64,000 nt of DNA from Clostridium sp. (GTDB taxonomy: Bacteria > Bacillota > Clostridia > Peptostreptococcales > Peptostreptococcaceae), in contig JALFMW010000392.1 in NCBI GenBank assembly GCA_022782605.1, positions 1 through 64,000 on the forward strand, read 5' to 3'. Positions 1-8,141 of this stretch are shown piece by piece (position 1 is the stretch's first letter; each line of letters starts with the position of its first letter). Made by a program: the position numbers and the translations under genes. The notes beneath the pieces are model-generated. The model saw nothing but the letters and a program-made list of their open reading frames with translations, searched no databases and was not told where the DNA came from.

Positions 1-936
1 ACATTTTAAATGTATACTTTTCATAGTCTTGGACAAACTTACTAAAGTTTTATCATTAACTTCAAATGTTAGCCCTGTTAAATTTATTGCTACTCCATTA
101 TTATCTACTAAGTAATATTCTCTAGTTTCATTCAAAGGTATTACTTCTTCTCCATCTATATGATAGATTATATCTGGTTTATCCTTATCTAACACGGTAT
201 CTTTTTCATTATAAGCTAGATTCATTTCTATATTATCTTCAGAAATTTTTTCTACTTTCTTAGCTATTAATGTTATAATACCTTGTTCCAAAGATCTAGT
301 AATATCTATTACTTCAAATATATCCGTATCCGAACCCCCAAACATAAATCTCCAATTCTTTTGAATATTTTTAGTGTATTCATTAGCTTGTACTAAAATT
401 TTTAATTTAGTATCTTGATAGGATAAGAAGTCATTAGTTAATAGAGTTTTAGACCCGTAGGAGTCATTACTACTTACACATGGAAATCCCCATTTCTCAT
501 ACCAAGTTCCTTTTAGCCCTTGCCATTTTAAAGAAGTGTTGCATTTTAAAAATACCACTTTATCATTAACTTCTTCTCTTTCTACATCTGAAGTAATTAA
601 ATATATTGACTCATGCCAATTATCCCATTCATTAAAAGAAAATTGAACATAATCTCCCCTCTTTAAAGTATTAGGAAATACTCTTAAATATGTTTCCATG
701 TCTGCACTAGCAGTTTGTCTTTTTGATAAACCAGTTAATCCTTTAATGGGGTTGCTATAATCAAAATTAACATATATATCTTTAGCTTCTTTAGACCCTA
801 CTCTGACATAAAAATCATATATCATGTTATCTAGGGCTTCGTTATAGGTTTTAATTCCTTTATATATTTCTTTATCTATTTTACTTTTTCCATAAACACC
901 TATATTTTTAAATAATTTTAAAGTATTAATATCCAT
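1..936 (-). CDS. Virion structural protein, C-terminus cut by window edge
   Basis: An uninterrupted minus-strand frame opens with ATG at 936 and runs off the left edge, giving at least 312 residues (MDINTLKLFKNIG...). It overlaps the upstream gene by 11 bp, which indicates one operon. The visible C-terminal part (after the DGEEVIPLNETREYYL stretch) looks like a beta-rich, Ig-like segment (GVAINLTGLTFEV). Its position after the capsid and head-completion genes suggests a head-tail connector, tail or fibre-associated protein. I do not recognise the family, so the role comes from gene order only. Confidence 0.6.
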   Translation of the reverse strand, partial: MDINTLKLFKNIGVYGKSKIDKEIYKGIKTYNEALDNMIYDFYVRVGSKEAKDIYVNFDYSNPIKGLTGLSKRQTASADMETYLRVFPNTLKRGDYVQFSFNEWDNWHESIYLITSDVEREEVNDKVVFLKCNTSLKWQGLKGTWYEKWGFPCVSSNDSYGSKTLLTNDFLSYQDTKLKILVQANEYTKNIQKNWRFMFGGSDTDIFEVIDITRSLEQGIITLIAKKVEKISEDNIEMNLAYNEKDTVLDKDKPDIIYHIDGEEVIPLNETREYYLVDNNGVAINLTGLTFEVNDKTLVSLSKTMKSIHLKC

Positions 937-1411
937 ATAGGTATTCACCTGTTTCTCTATTTATCAAATTATAACTATTTACTTTGCCTTCAAAAGAAGC
1001 TCTGTATTCAGCTAAAAAATCATTCATATATGTTTTTCTACCTTCATTAGGAGAATAGGTTTTTATATCACCTTTAACATATAATTTTGTTTCAGCTAAT
1101 TTTACTCCTTCATTTTCTAGCACTTGCAATCTCATACACTCTGCAACTAATTCAATTTCATCATAATGTAATTCAAAATTAAATTCTTCAGAGTCGTAAT
1201 CACAATTTAAAAAATTCACAGGCTGGTTTTTGTTCACCATTCTTTGTAAAACAGGTAAAGCTTGTTTCATTATCATTAAGTTCTTTTTATTTATAATTTT
1301 TATAATCTCTTTATCTGTAAGTTGGTTACCAATCCCAACTTCAAAATAGTCGGGATGGTTTTGCATTTTAGTTTCAAACAGATCATATACTTCACTAAAT
1401 TCAGTATTCAA
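926..1411 (-). CDS. Hypothetical head-completion or connector protein
   Basis: This is a 161-residue acidic, mostly helical protein without recognisable motif. It sits two genes downstream of the major capsid gene, where head-tail adaptor or stopper proteins are usually found, and overlaps the next gene by 11 bp. Role is inferred from synteny alone. The start ATG at 1411 follows closely on the end of the preceding gene at 1424, consistent with a tight operon. Confidence 0.55.
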   Translation of the reverse strand: MNTEFSEVYDLFETKMQNHPDYFEVGIGNQLTDKEIIKIINKKNLMIMKQALPVLQRMVNKNQPVNFLNCDYDSEEFNFELHYDEIELVAECMRLQVLENEGVKLAETKLYVKGDIKTYSPNEGRKTYMNDFLAEYRASFEGKVNSYNLINRETGEYLYGY

Positions 1412-1423
1412 TTAAATCACCCA

Positions 1424-2071
1424 CTATTTTTTAGTAGTTGTTTTTCTTGTTCTTGTTGTAGTTTTTTTTGTAGTTTTCTTTGCTTCAGTTTTTGGTTCTT
1501 CTTTTGTTTCAATTATAGGAGCTACTTCTTCTTCTACATTTTCTTCAACAGGGGCAAAAATATTTAAAACATCTTCCATAGGAGAAGGTCTTAGGTCACT
1601 ATTTACCACTCCTGTTTCTAACTCTTCTATCCTACCTTTAAGATATAATCTGTTCTTTTCTGGTATAGGATAGCTATTTGTATTTGTTAGGTAAACTAAT
1701 TCTCCGTAATATTTTCTTAACTTATTTATATCTCTACAATTTACAACAAAATTTATAAAATCTTCCCCTTTATCTAAAATATGTTCCCATATTTCTTTTC
1801 TAGTTTTTTCTAAATTTGTTATTCTTAATTCCTTTAATATATCTTCTTCAGCCATATCATTTTCTGGTGAAAATCTAATTATTCTTTCTCTAAAAAGTCT
1901 TGCGAGTCTCTTAGCCCAAAACTTAACTTGTTCCCAAGTAACTTCTACTTCTTCAATGTCATTACCTTGTCTAGCAGGTAAAACAACATCAAAATCTCCC
2001 CTTCTGATTTCAGGTAAATATACCTTGTAGCTAAAATCATTATATATCATTAAAGTATCATTATCCTTCAT
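1424..2071 (-). CDS. Hypothetical head protein with basic Thr/Lys-rich tail
   Basis: 215 residues: an ordered acidic and aromatic N-terminal 165 residues followed by a low-complexity tail of about 45 residues rich in E and P and then in K, T and R (KKTTKKTTTRTRKTTTKK). The polycationic tail could bind DNA or the capsid interior. It directly follows the major capsid gene and is preceded by a GGGGAAATG-type ribosome site. The function is not recognised; a head-completion or DNA-contacting structural role is inferred from position. Confidence 0.55.
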   Translation of the reverse strand: MKDNDTLMIYNDFSYKVYLPEIRRGDFDVVLPARQGNDIEEVEVTWEQVKFWAKRLARLFRERIIRFSPENDMAEEDILKELRITNLEKTRKEIWEHILDKGEDFINFVVNCRDINKLRKYYGELVYLTNTNSYPIPEKNRLYLKGRIEELETGVVNSDLRPSPMEDVLNIFAPVEENVEEEVAPIIETKEEPKTEAKKTTKKTTTRTRKTTTKK

Positions 2072-2117
2072 TTTTCATTTCCCCTTTTTCTTTTATAAAT
2101 TTTTAAATATAAAGACC

Positions 2118-2136
2118 AAGGGGATTTTATCCCCTT
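2118..2136 (-). terminator. Hairpin after the major capsid gene
   Basis: A perfect 8-bp stem (AAGGGGAT/ATCCCCTT, loop AAA on the minus strand) lies 10 bp beyond the capsid stop codon and is followed by a T-rich stretch. It is a likely weak terminator or a 3' stabilising hairpin that allows higher capsid expression than the downstream genes. Confidence 0.55.
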
Positions 2137-2145
2137 AGTTTAAAA

Positions 2146-3180
2146 TTATTCTACATTAACAATAACTAATTTATCTTTTACTAATTCTGGGTCTACAATT
2201 ATTCCTAATTCTATACCAGTAATTTTGTAATGAATAGCTTCACTATTTCCATCTTCAAGTGGATATACTCTTACTTGACCAGCTGTAAAGAAAGTACCGA
2301 TCTTTCCACCAATACCAATTAGCTTATTTTTTGGAAGAATAGTTTCTCCATCAGCAGTTTTTAATGCATCTCTACATACTGCAAATCCAATACCGTCCAT
2401 CATAGTTAATACACCATTTCTAATCATGTCTGACTTTGTAGCGTCGTCAAAAGTTGATCCGTAAGCAGTTCTATAAGCCTTAGATAACTTTTGAATATTA
2501 GAAGTTAGACCTGCGATTACAGGAACTCCGTTCTTACAGTTAGCAGTTACAGCTTCTTGGATATCATCTAATAAAGAAGTTGTAATAGCTCCTTGAGCGT
2601 CTGGAGTAGCTTTTAATTTTAATACCATATCAAATACAGCCTTAAACTTAGCTATTGTAATTTGTTCTTGTAACATCATTACAAATTCAGCGAAACCTAC
2701 AGCACCTTGTTTTCTAAGATTTTCCATCTTATATTCGATTTCAGCTTGTAGATGTGTTCTTTGAACATATCCTTCGCTGAAGTCAACGTAGTTAGATTCT
2801 ACGTTACCTGTTCTTGGTGCAGTTTCGTATACTTTTAAAGTATTCTTAATTCTTCCTCTTTGGATTATTGTATCAAATTCTCCAATAGAAGTTGTATCAA
2901 ATAAAGCATTTACAATTTCATATGGATAATCAGCATAATCATTTTCAACAACGATTAAAGCTATTTGAGCTAATTCTTCCTTAGCTACTCTACTTCCAAA
3001 TCTATCAGCTTTTAATATCTTGTTTTCTACTAAAGCTGAAAATTCCTTTTCTTCTTCTGATAATTCTTTTCTTTCTGCAACGTTTCTAGCCCATTGCATA
3101 CCTAATCCGTTTCTTTCGCTACCAACGAATTTTTCAAAAATATTTGATTCTTGTTCTGATAATATTATATTTTCAAACAT
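2146..3180 (-). CDS. Major capsid protein (HK97-fold candidate)
   Basis: 344 residues. Its position immediately after the protease-scaffold and small decoration genes, and before a terminator-like hairpin, is the usual place of the major capsid gene. The sequence has a helical N-terminus (about residues 1-75), a mid region with the long helix-rich EIEYKMENLRKQGAVGFAEF segment and a beta-rich C-terminus (TAGQVRVYPLEDG), compatible with an HK97-like fold. Codon choice is less AT-extreme than in the neighbours (more GTA/GCT/GGA, fewer rare codons), as expected for a highly expressed protein. The family is assigned by context and architecture, not by a diagnostic motif. Confidence 0.75.
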   Translation of the reverse strand: MFENIILSEQESNIFEKFVGSERNGLGMQWARNVAERKELSEEEKEFSALVENKILKADRFGSRVAKEELAQIALIVVENDYADYPYEIVNALFDTTSIGEFDTIIQRGRIKNTLKVYETAPRTGNVESNYVDFSEGYVQRTHLQAEIEYKMENLRKQGAVGFAEFVMMLQEQITIAKFKAVFDMVLKLKATPDAQGAITTSLLDDIQEAVTANCKNGVPVIAGLTSNIQKLSKAYRTAYGSTFDDATKSDMIRNGVLTMMDGIGFAVCRDALKTADGETILPKNKLIGIGGKIGTFFTAGQVRVYPLEDGNSEAIHYKITGIELGIIVDPELVKDKLVIVNVE

Positions 3181-3204
3181 TAGTTATTCTCTCCTTTATC
3201 CCAA

Positions 3205-3789
3205 TTATTTTGTGTAAGGTCTTACCATTGTGTAAGAGATTACAAAGTGTTCTTTCATAGCATATAAATCTGTTATATTATCTCCTTCAGAATTTAATAA
3301 CTTAGATTCATTCATAGGTCTATTATTAAATCCTTCTGAATCTACCATGTGTATAACAGCTAATACTGTATTACCTGTAGTAGCTTCTTTTAACACACCA
3401 TTTACTACAGTTAATTCTTTTCCAATTAATGCAGTTCTCTTTTGAGCTAAAGTTTGGCTAGTGTTATCTAAAACTGTTTTTATAGCAGTATCTACTACAT
3501 CTGTTGCAAATCTTTCAGCTTCTTCAAAAGGAAAAACACCTACTTTAATTCCTTTTGGAAGAGTTGCTTGGTATTCATCAAATATTGATTCTGGAATACC
3601 TAAAGCATTTCTGAAAGAAACCTTAGAACCTCTGATAACAATTCCTTGTACTTCTTTAGCAGTAGTAGCCTTCTTTACTTCTTTTGTAACATGATTGATA
3701 GATACAAACATACCTATCTTTAATTCTTCTCCTGCAATATAATCAGCAGGAATTTTCTTAATTGGATGTGTCATTCTTTTTTCAAACAT
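3205..3789 (-). CDS. Capsid decoration or head-stabilisation protein
   Basis: 194 residues, beta-rich N-terminus with a Gly-Ile-Val rich segment (GEELKIGMFVSINH, EVQGIVIRGSKVS) that resembles decoration-type barrels. It lies between scaffold and major capsid genes, the usual location of head decoration proteins. RBS AAAGGAGAAATG precedes the ATG at 3789. Assignment is inferred from synteny and fold impression. Confidence 0.55.
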   Translation of the reverse strand: MFEKRMTHPIKKIPADYIAGEELKIGMFVSINHVTKEVKKATTAKEVQGIVIRGSKVSFRNALGIPESIFDEYQATLPKGIKVGVFPFEEAERFATDVVDTAIKTVLDNTSQTLAQKRTALIGKELTVVNGVLKEATTGNTVLAVIHMVDSEGFNNRPMNESKLLNSEGDNITDLYAMKEHFVISYTMVRPYTK

Positions 3790-3810
3790 TGTTCATTTCT
3801 CCTTTTTACA

Positions 3811-4539
3811 TTAAAATCTTTTATTTCTCTTAGCTAGTAAACTAGCTATGCTTGTTGTTTTTATACTACCTTCTCCATTATCGGATAGGTTAATATCTAT
3901 ATGAGTTTCTGAAGTTTCTAATTCAGCACACTTCTTTTTAGAACATTCGCAAGGATTCTTTCCACACTTAGGACATTTTTCCTCTGCACATTTCTTTTTT
4001 GCTTCTTCGTCTTCTTCTGCACATTTCTTTTTAGAACATTCGCAAGGATTCTTTCCACACTTAGGACATTTTTCCTCTGCACATTTCTTTTTTGAATTTT
4101 CTGCTTCAGCGATTACTTTCTTAGCAATTAAAGAATTTACTTTAGCTTCGTCTAATTCAGCTATAGCATTTCTCATTTCTTCATTAGCTTCGATTTCTTC
4201 TGAAGTAAAATATTTAGTTGAAATAACATAAGACTTCATAGCTTCTTGTTTTTCAGCTAATTCTCTAGCTTCTTTTTCAGCTTTTAATCTTTCCATTTCA
4301 GCCTTAACTGGTTCTAGTTCAGAAATTAAATTATCTCTTTCTGCAATAGTTTCTTTTTGTGAATTTATAGTTTCACCTAATTTAATTATTTCTGTATCTT
4401 TTGTAGATAGTTCTGCTTTAACTTTTTCTAATTCAGCTTTTAAAGAAGATATTTCTTCTTCTTTAGTAGCTATAGATTTAGCTAAAGATGATACTTCTGT
4501 ATCATGTTGTTCTTTTGAAATGAAATTTTCATTTTCCAT
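3811..4539 (-). CDS. Internal scaffold protein, nested in-frame start
   Basis: An in-frame ATG at 4539 is preceded by AAAGGAGGAGAAGAA, a near-perfect ribosome site inside the longer protease gene. Starting here gives 242 residues that begin MENENFISKEQHD and comprise only the coiled coil, the two Cys repeats and the tail, i.e. a stand-alone scaffold. Nested protease/scaffold genes are established in lambda (C/Nu3) and related phages. That this start is used here is inferred from the strong ribosome site. Confidence 0.65.
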   Translation of the reverse strand: MENENFISKEQHDTEVSSLAKSIATKEEEISSLKAELEKVKAELSTKDTEIIKLGETINSQKETIAERDNLISELEPVKAEMERLKAEKEARELAEKQEAMKSYVISTKYFTSEEIEANEEMRNAIAELDEAKVNSLIAKKVIAEAENSKKKCAEEKCPKCGKNPCECSKKKCAEEDEEAKKKCAEEKCPKCGKNPCECSKKKCAELETSETHIDINLSDNGEGSIKTTSIASLLAKRNKRF

Positions 4540-5148
4540 TTCTTCTCCTCCTTTAATATTATTTATATCTTCTTGAAGTGCTTGGCTAAACTCTATAAAT
4601 TGTTCTTCTAAAGTTTGCTCTGCAACATCTATAACTCTTGAACAATCATATGCAGGTGGGGTTTTTCTTGATAAAAGACAATGCCCTAATAGGATACCAG
4701 AATTTATTATTTTTCTGCCTTGCTCATCCAAAGATGAATCTAAAACAGACACTTCCCAACTTGTATGTAAACCTTGTCCACTTTTAAATCTTTGTGTTAA
4801 TATTGAACAAGCTTTTTCAAATCTCTTCCATACTCTAGCAGTTCCCATAAGATACTCTTTGCCTTCTATATTTTCAATTCTAACGCTTTCAAATACTCCA
4901 AAAGCATCTGTCCCAAATTTACCATTTTTATATTGATGAGTAGTGAAATCAGAGCCTTGTATTTTTCCTACTACTGGATTCATTACTAAAGTATCCATCC
5001 ATGTTTCTATAGTATCTCTATTAAGTTTTACTCCATTCCCATTAAAATCAAAATCACACAATATAAAATCTACTAAATAATAATCTGGATGGTCAGATTC
5101 AGAAATGGATATGTTATAATTACTACTTAAATATATTGTTTCATTCAT
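3811..5148 (-). CDS. Prohead protease fused to scaffold
   Basis: About 445 residues from the ATG at 5148; the reading frame is open further upstream, but GGAAGGGGGTGA sits correctly for this ATG. The N-terminal 200 residues are a probable prohead maturation protease; candidates for catalytic residues are the His in DFTTHQ and the Ser in HTSWEVSV. Residues about 205-340 are a long heptad-like coiled coil typical of scaffold, followed by two Cys-rich repeats and a C-terminal RNKRF tail. Located between portal and capsid genes as expected. The exact peptidase family cannot be settled by eye. Confidence 0.65.
   Translation of the reverse strand: MNETIYLSSNYNISISESDHPDYYLVDFILCDFDFNGNGVKLNRDTIETWMDTLVMNPVVGKIQGSDFTTHQYKNGKFGTDAFGVFESVRIENIEGKEYLMGTARVWKRFEKACSILTQRFKSGQGLHTSWEVSVLDSSLDEQGRKIINSGILLGHCLLSRKTPPAYDCSRVIDVAEQTLEEQFIEFSQALQEDINNIKGGEEMENENFISKEQHDTEVSSLAKSIATKEEEISSLKAELEKVKAELSTKDTEIIKLGETINSQKETIAERDNLISELEPVKAEMERLKAEKEARELAEKQEAMKSYVISTKYFTSEEIEANEEMRNAIAELDEAKVNSLIAKKVIAEAENSKKKCAEEKCPKCGKNPCECSKKKCAEEDEEAKKKCAEEKCPKCGKNPCECSKKKCAELETSETHIDINLSDNGEGSIKTTSIASLLAKRNKRF
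3925..4110. repeat. Two 93-bp tandem repeats coding Cys knuckles
   Basis: Two nearly identical copies start 93 bp (31 codons) apart inside the scaffold gene. Each encodes CPKCGKNPCECSKKKC, a compact four- to six-cysteine pattern that could bind zinc. In-phase period and high identity indicate recent tandem duplication. Confidence 0.9.
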
Positions 5149-6370
5149 CCATTTCACCCCCTTCCACATATCTTATTTTAATTATATCTGTTTCAAAAGG
5201 TCTTTCTAGCATTCTATTTATTAAATTTAAACTTATTTTGACACCGAATTCCTTTTTAGATTCTTCAATCAATTCTCTTTTTGTATTATATATTTTATCA
5301 TTAGTTTCACAATAAATTTTATTCTTCTTTTCCATTTTTTTACGGCTTCTGCTCATGGATTCTTCTGTATTATAGTCACATAAACCTTTTCTAGTTCCTA
5401 TTTTTAAATATTTTCTTATCGTGGTTTTGGATTTTATTTTTAGTTTTTCTCGTATTTCTTTAATACAACATCCCTTATTCCATAAAGAAACTATATCTTC
5501 TAATAAAGTATCTTCAGCTATTTCAACATCTATTTTATCCCAATTTATAACAGATAGGTCAAAAATATTATTTATATTGCTTTTTAACACACTTTCTTTT
5601 ATAAAATTAAAATCAGACACCCTACAATCTATTTCTATATATTTATCTTCTGTAATACCATTTTTAAAAGCTAACCTCTTTTTATATTTATCATTTTCTT
5701 GTTCATCTCTAATATTCTTGCCCCACCCACTTTGCTTATAATGTTGCTCTCCATGCATTTCAATTATAATCTCAAAAAAAGGGATATATCCATCATATCT
5801 TTTATTTCCTATAGTTTTTTCCAATTCATAATCTTTTATTAGATTATTGTTTTTCATTTCTTTTAATAAACAATTTAAAAATCTATTTGGATAAGTAAAA
5901 CCTGTTGAACAACCATTGCAATTAAAACCAAGACAAGCTAAAACCCCTGCTTTATATATTTTTTCATATCCACATTTGGGACAAATGCATTCTAATTCTG
6001 TGTCATATGTTATATCTTCTTTGTCTATATCTTCTTTATTTTTTAAATATATTATATATTTCTCTTTTATAGTTTTTATATAATTCGGAATTTCTCTTTT
6101 CTTTTGCTTTTTTATAGGTTTTTCTTTCTTAGGAAGTGTAACTATAGAACCTAATTTTACAGCTTTTAAATCTGAAGTCCCCATAGCATACTCTTTTTCA
6201 TTATATATAAAATGTATCTTCCTATTTTCATATTGTAAATAGTTTATTTCTCCTATAACTTCTCCATATTGAAATTTAGAAACATATCCCTTACATTCAT
6301 TCCAATTTATGTTATTATTCTTATGAGGTAAATGTTCTAATTCTATAATCTTTGGCTCTATCTTTCCCAT
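5141..6370 (-). CDS. EDxHD/Vsr-like homing endonuclease
   Basis: About 409 residues from the ATG at 6370 (AGGAGG eight bases upstream). The N-terminal domain (INWNECKGY...FQYGEVIGE) is shared with two other nucleases in this window. A zinc pair CPKC...CNGC follows at about 130-160, then RYDGYIPFFEIIIEMHGEQHY, the D...E-x-H...H arrangement of Vsr/EDxHD nucleases such as I-Bth0305I. The C-terminus has a helix-turn-helix-like KGCCIKEIREKLKIKSKTTI. It is inserted between portal and protease genes and overlaps the latter by 8 bp, so it is a free-standing homing gene. Confidence 0.7.
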   Translation of the reverse strand: MGKIEPKIIELEHLPHKNNNINWNECKGYVSKFQYGEVIGEINYLQYENRKIHFIYNEKEYAMGTSDLKAVKLGSIVTLPKKEKPIKKQKKREIPNYIKTIKEKYIIYLKNKEDIDKEDITYDTELECICPKCGYEKIYKAGVLACLGFNCNGCSTGFTYPNRFLNCLLKEMKNNNLIKDYELEKTIGNKRYDGYIPFFEIIIEMHGEQHYKQSGWGKNIRDEQENDKYKKRLAFKNGITEDKYIEIDCRVSDFNFIKESVLKSNINNIFDLSVINWDKIDVEIAEDTLLEDIVSLWNKGCCIKEIREKLKIKSKTTIRKYLKIGTRKGLCDYNTEESMSRSRKKMEKKNKIYCETNDKIYNTKRELIEESKKEFGVKISLNLINRMLERPFETDIIKIRYVEGGEMDE

Positions 6371-6382
6371 TTTTACCACCTC

Positions 6383-8119
6383 CTATTTAGTTTCCTTCTT
6401 TTTCTCTTCTCTTCTCTGACGGTCAATTTCTCGCTTATTAGCATCAGCATTTCTCTTACTATTATTGCTATTCTTACCTTCTATATTCTTTTCTGTTTCA
6501 GTTTTTTCTTCACCTATTTTGTCGCCTGCTGTATTATAACTTGTTTGATAAGGTTCAAATATGTCATTCAGTCCCTTATCATTTTCTTGCTTTCTTCTTT
6601 GAGTTTCTATATCTATATCTATTCCTAATACCTTAAATGTAGTTTCCCTACTTAAACCTAATGTAGTATAATAAGTATTGATTAAAGCGACCTTGCTTTC
6701 CATGCTAATTAATTCAGTAGATTCTATTTCCATAGTAGGGCATTTGTCTAGTTTATATCCTTTTTCAAAACATAATAATTTAAAATATTTATTAAATATA
6801 GGTTCTAATTGTTTACTAATTTTATTTATACTCTTCAATAACTCTGAATAATTTAAATTAGTTACAGTATAGCTACTTCCATCTTCAGCACTAATAAAAG
6901 ATATTCCTAAAGCACTTAATAAACGATTACGGTATTCCATAATTTTCTCTGAAGGAGTTAGTTCTACTTTTGGTTCAAGTATCTCTAAACTTTCTGTATA
7001 AGGAGGTGCAGTATATATAACATCCTCTTGTTGCATAGCAAACATAAGTTTTTGTTGTAGAAAACCAGTTATATTAGGTAAATTACCTATCTTATTATTA
7101 TCTTTGTCAAGACATTCTTTTCTCATTTTTTGAAAATAGATTTTCTTAGCTCTATCAATAAGGTTCTTTCTATCTACAGCATCTATTGTTTCTAGCATTA
7201 TTTCAGCCTTTAAACCCTTTACTATAGGGGATAATCCCATTAGACCGTCACCCTTATTAACTCTAACCACACTACATCTTTCATTATCAAGTAGAGCATA
7301 TTGCTCTTGATTTGTATACGCTTCGTAGACTTCTGGTGGATAGTTTTCTTTTAACATAGAAGATATTTTATTTTCAATCATTCCTTGATATTTTTCACCT
7401 GTAAAATATTTACTCAAACCTCTTTGAATACCAGTAACCAATTTACTTACATTCATAACAACTAAAGGTTCGTGGTCTTGTTCTATAGGAGTTATTTCAC
7501 ATACACCCAAAGGGTAAAAACTTAAATGCCATCCTTTTTGAACATCTCCCATAAGATACATAATAGTTGTTCCTTTGGAAAAAGTATTGGAAGTAACTTC
7601 TCCCACTACATATCCTATATCTATTTGCTCACAAAAATTCTTTATAGAAGTCATCATAGTATCGGTAGTATTAGTTTTTTTCTTTATTGTATAACTTTTA
7701 TTAGTGTTATTCTCTACAGTTTCTATAACTCTACCAATTAAATCATCTGTATTAATATAGTATTCAATAATAGAATTTAATTCTAATATTTTATCTAAAT
7801 TATTTTGAGCATTTTCACTTAAATGAGATAACCTCTCTAAGTCTACTTTAGCAAAGCTCTGTGAATATATTTTTTCTTTTGCAACCATATCATAGTAATG
7901 GGATAAGTCACCTTGTTTATAAGAAGCACTCTCAAAAGCTTCTTCAAGAGCTTTATTATATTCAGATACTAAATCCTTGCTTACATGGGCTTGAGCGTAC
8001 TCACCTAAATAATCTGGATTATCTTCTATTTTGCTTACAGTATATCCATTACCATTTTTAGTTAATATTCTTGATTCACCTTCTTGTAAAGATGAAATCT
8101 CAATTGTATCTTTAGCCAT
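6383..8119 (-). CDS. Portal protein
   Basis: 578 residues, of typical portal length, located directly after the large terminase gene and before the protease. A central region rich in helices (SPSEKIMEYRNRLLSALGI-like segment, then SISKQLEPIFNKYFKLL) is consistent with the portal wing and stem. The C-terminal 70 residues are charged, disordered and N/K-rich. Strong RBS AGGAGGTGA upstream of ATG 8119. The portal forms the dodecameric DNA channel at one capsid vertex. Function from synteny and length. Confidence 0.75.
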   Translation of the reverse strand: MAKDTIEISSLQEGESRILTKNGNGYTVSKIEDNPDYLGEYAQAHVSKDLVSEYNKALEEAFESASYKQGDLSHYYDMVAKEKIYSQSFAKVDLERLSHLSENAQNNLDKILELNSIIEYYINTDDLIGRVIETVENNTNKSYTIKKKTNTTDTMMTSIKNFCEQIDIGYVVGEVTSNTFSKGTTIMYLMGDVQKGWHLSFYPLGVCEITPIEQDHEPLVVMNVSKLVTGIQRGLSKYFTGEKYQGMIENKISSMLKENYPPEVYEAYTNQEQYALLDNERCSVVRVNKGDGLMGLSPIVKGLKAEIMLETIDAVDRKNLIDRAKKIYFQKMRKECLDKDNNKIGNLPNITGFLQQKLMFAMQQEDVIYTAPPYTESLEILEPKVELTPSEKIMEYRNRLLSALGISFISAEDGSSYTVTNLNYSELLKSINKISKQLEPIFNKYFKLLCFEKGYKLDKCPTMEIESTELISMESKVALINTYYTTLGLSRETTFKVLGIDIDIETQRRKQENDKGLNDIFEPYQTSYNTAGDKIGEEKTETEKNIEGKNSNNSKRNADANKREIDRQRREEKKKETK

Positions 8120-8141
8120 TTAAAATCATTCACCTCCTATT

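Noticed and set aside
1322-1567. Plus-strand frame of 81 codons, and similar frames antisense to real genes
   Set aside because: They are phenylalanine/serine-rich shadows of A-rich leftward genes with no ribosome site.
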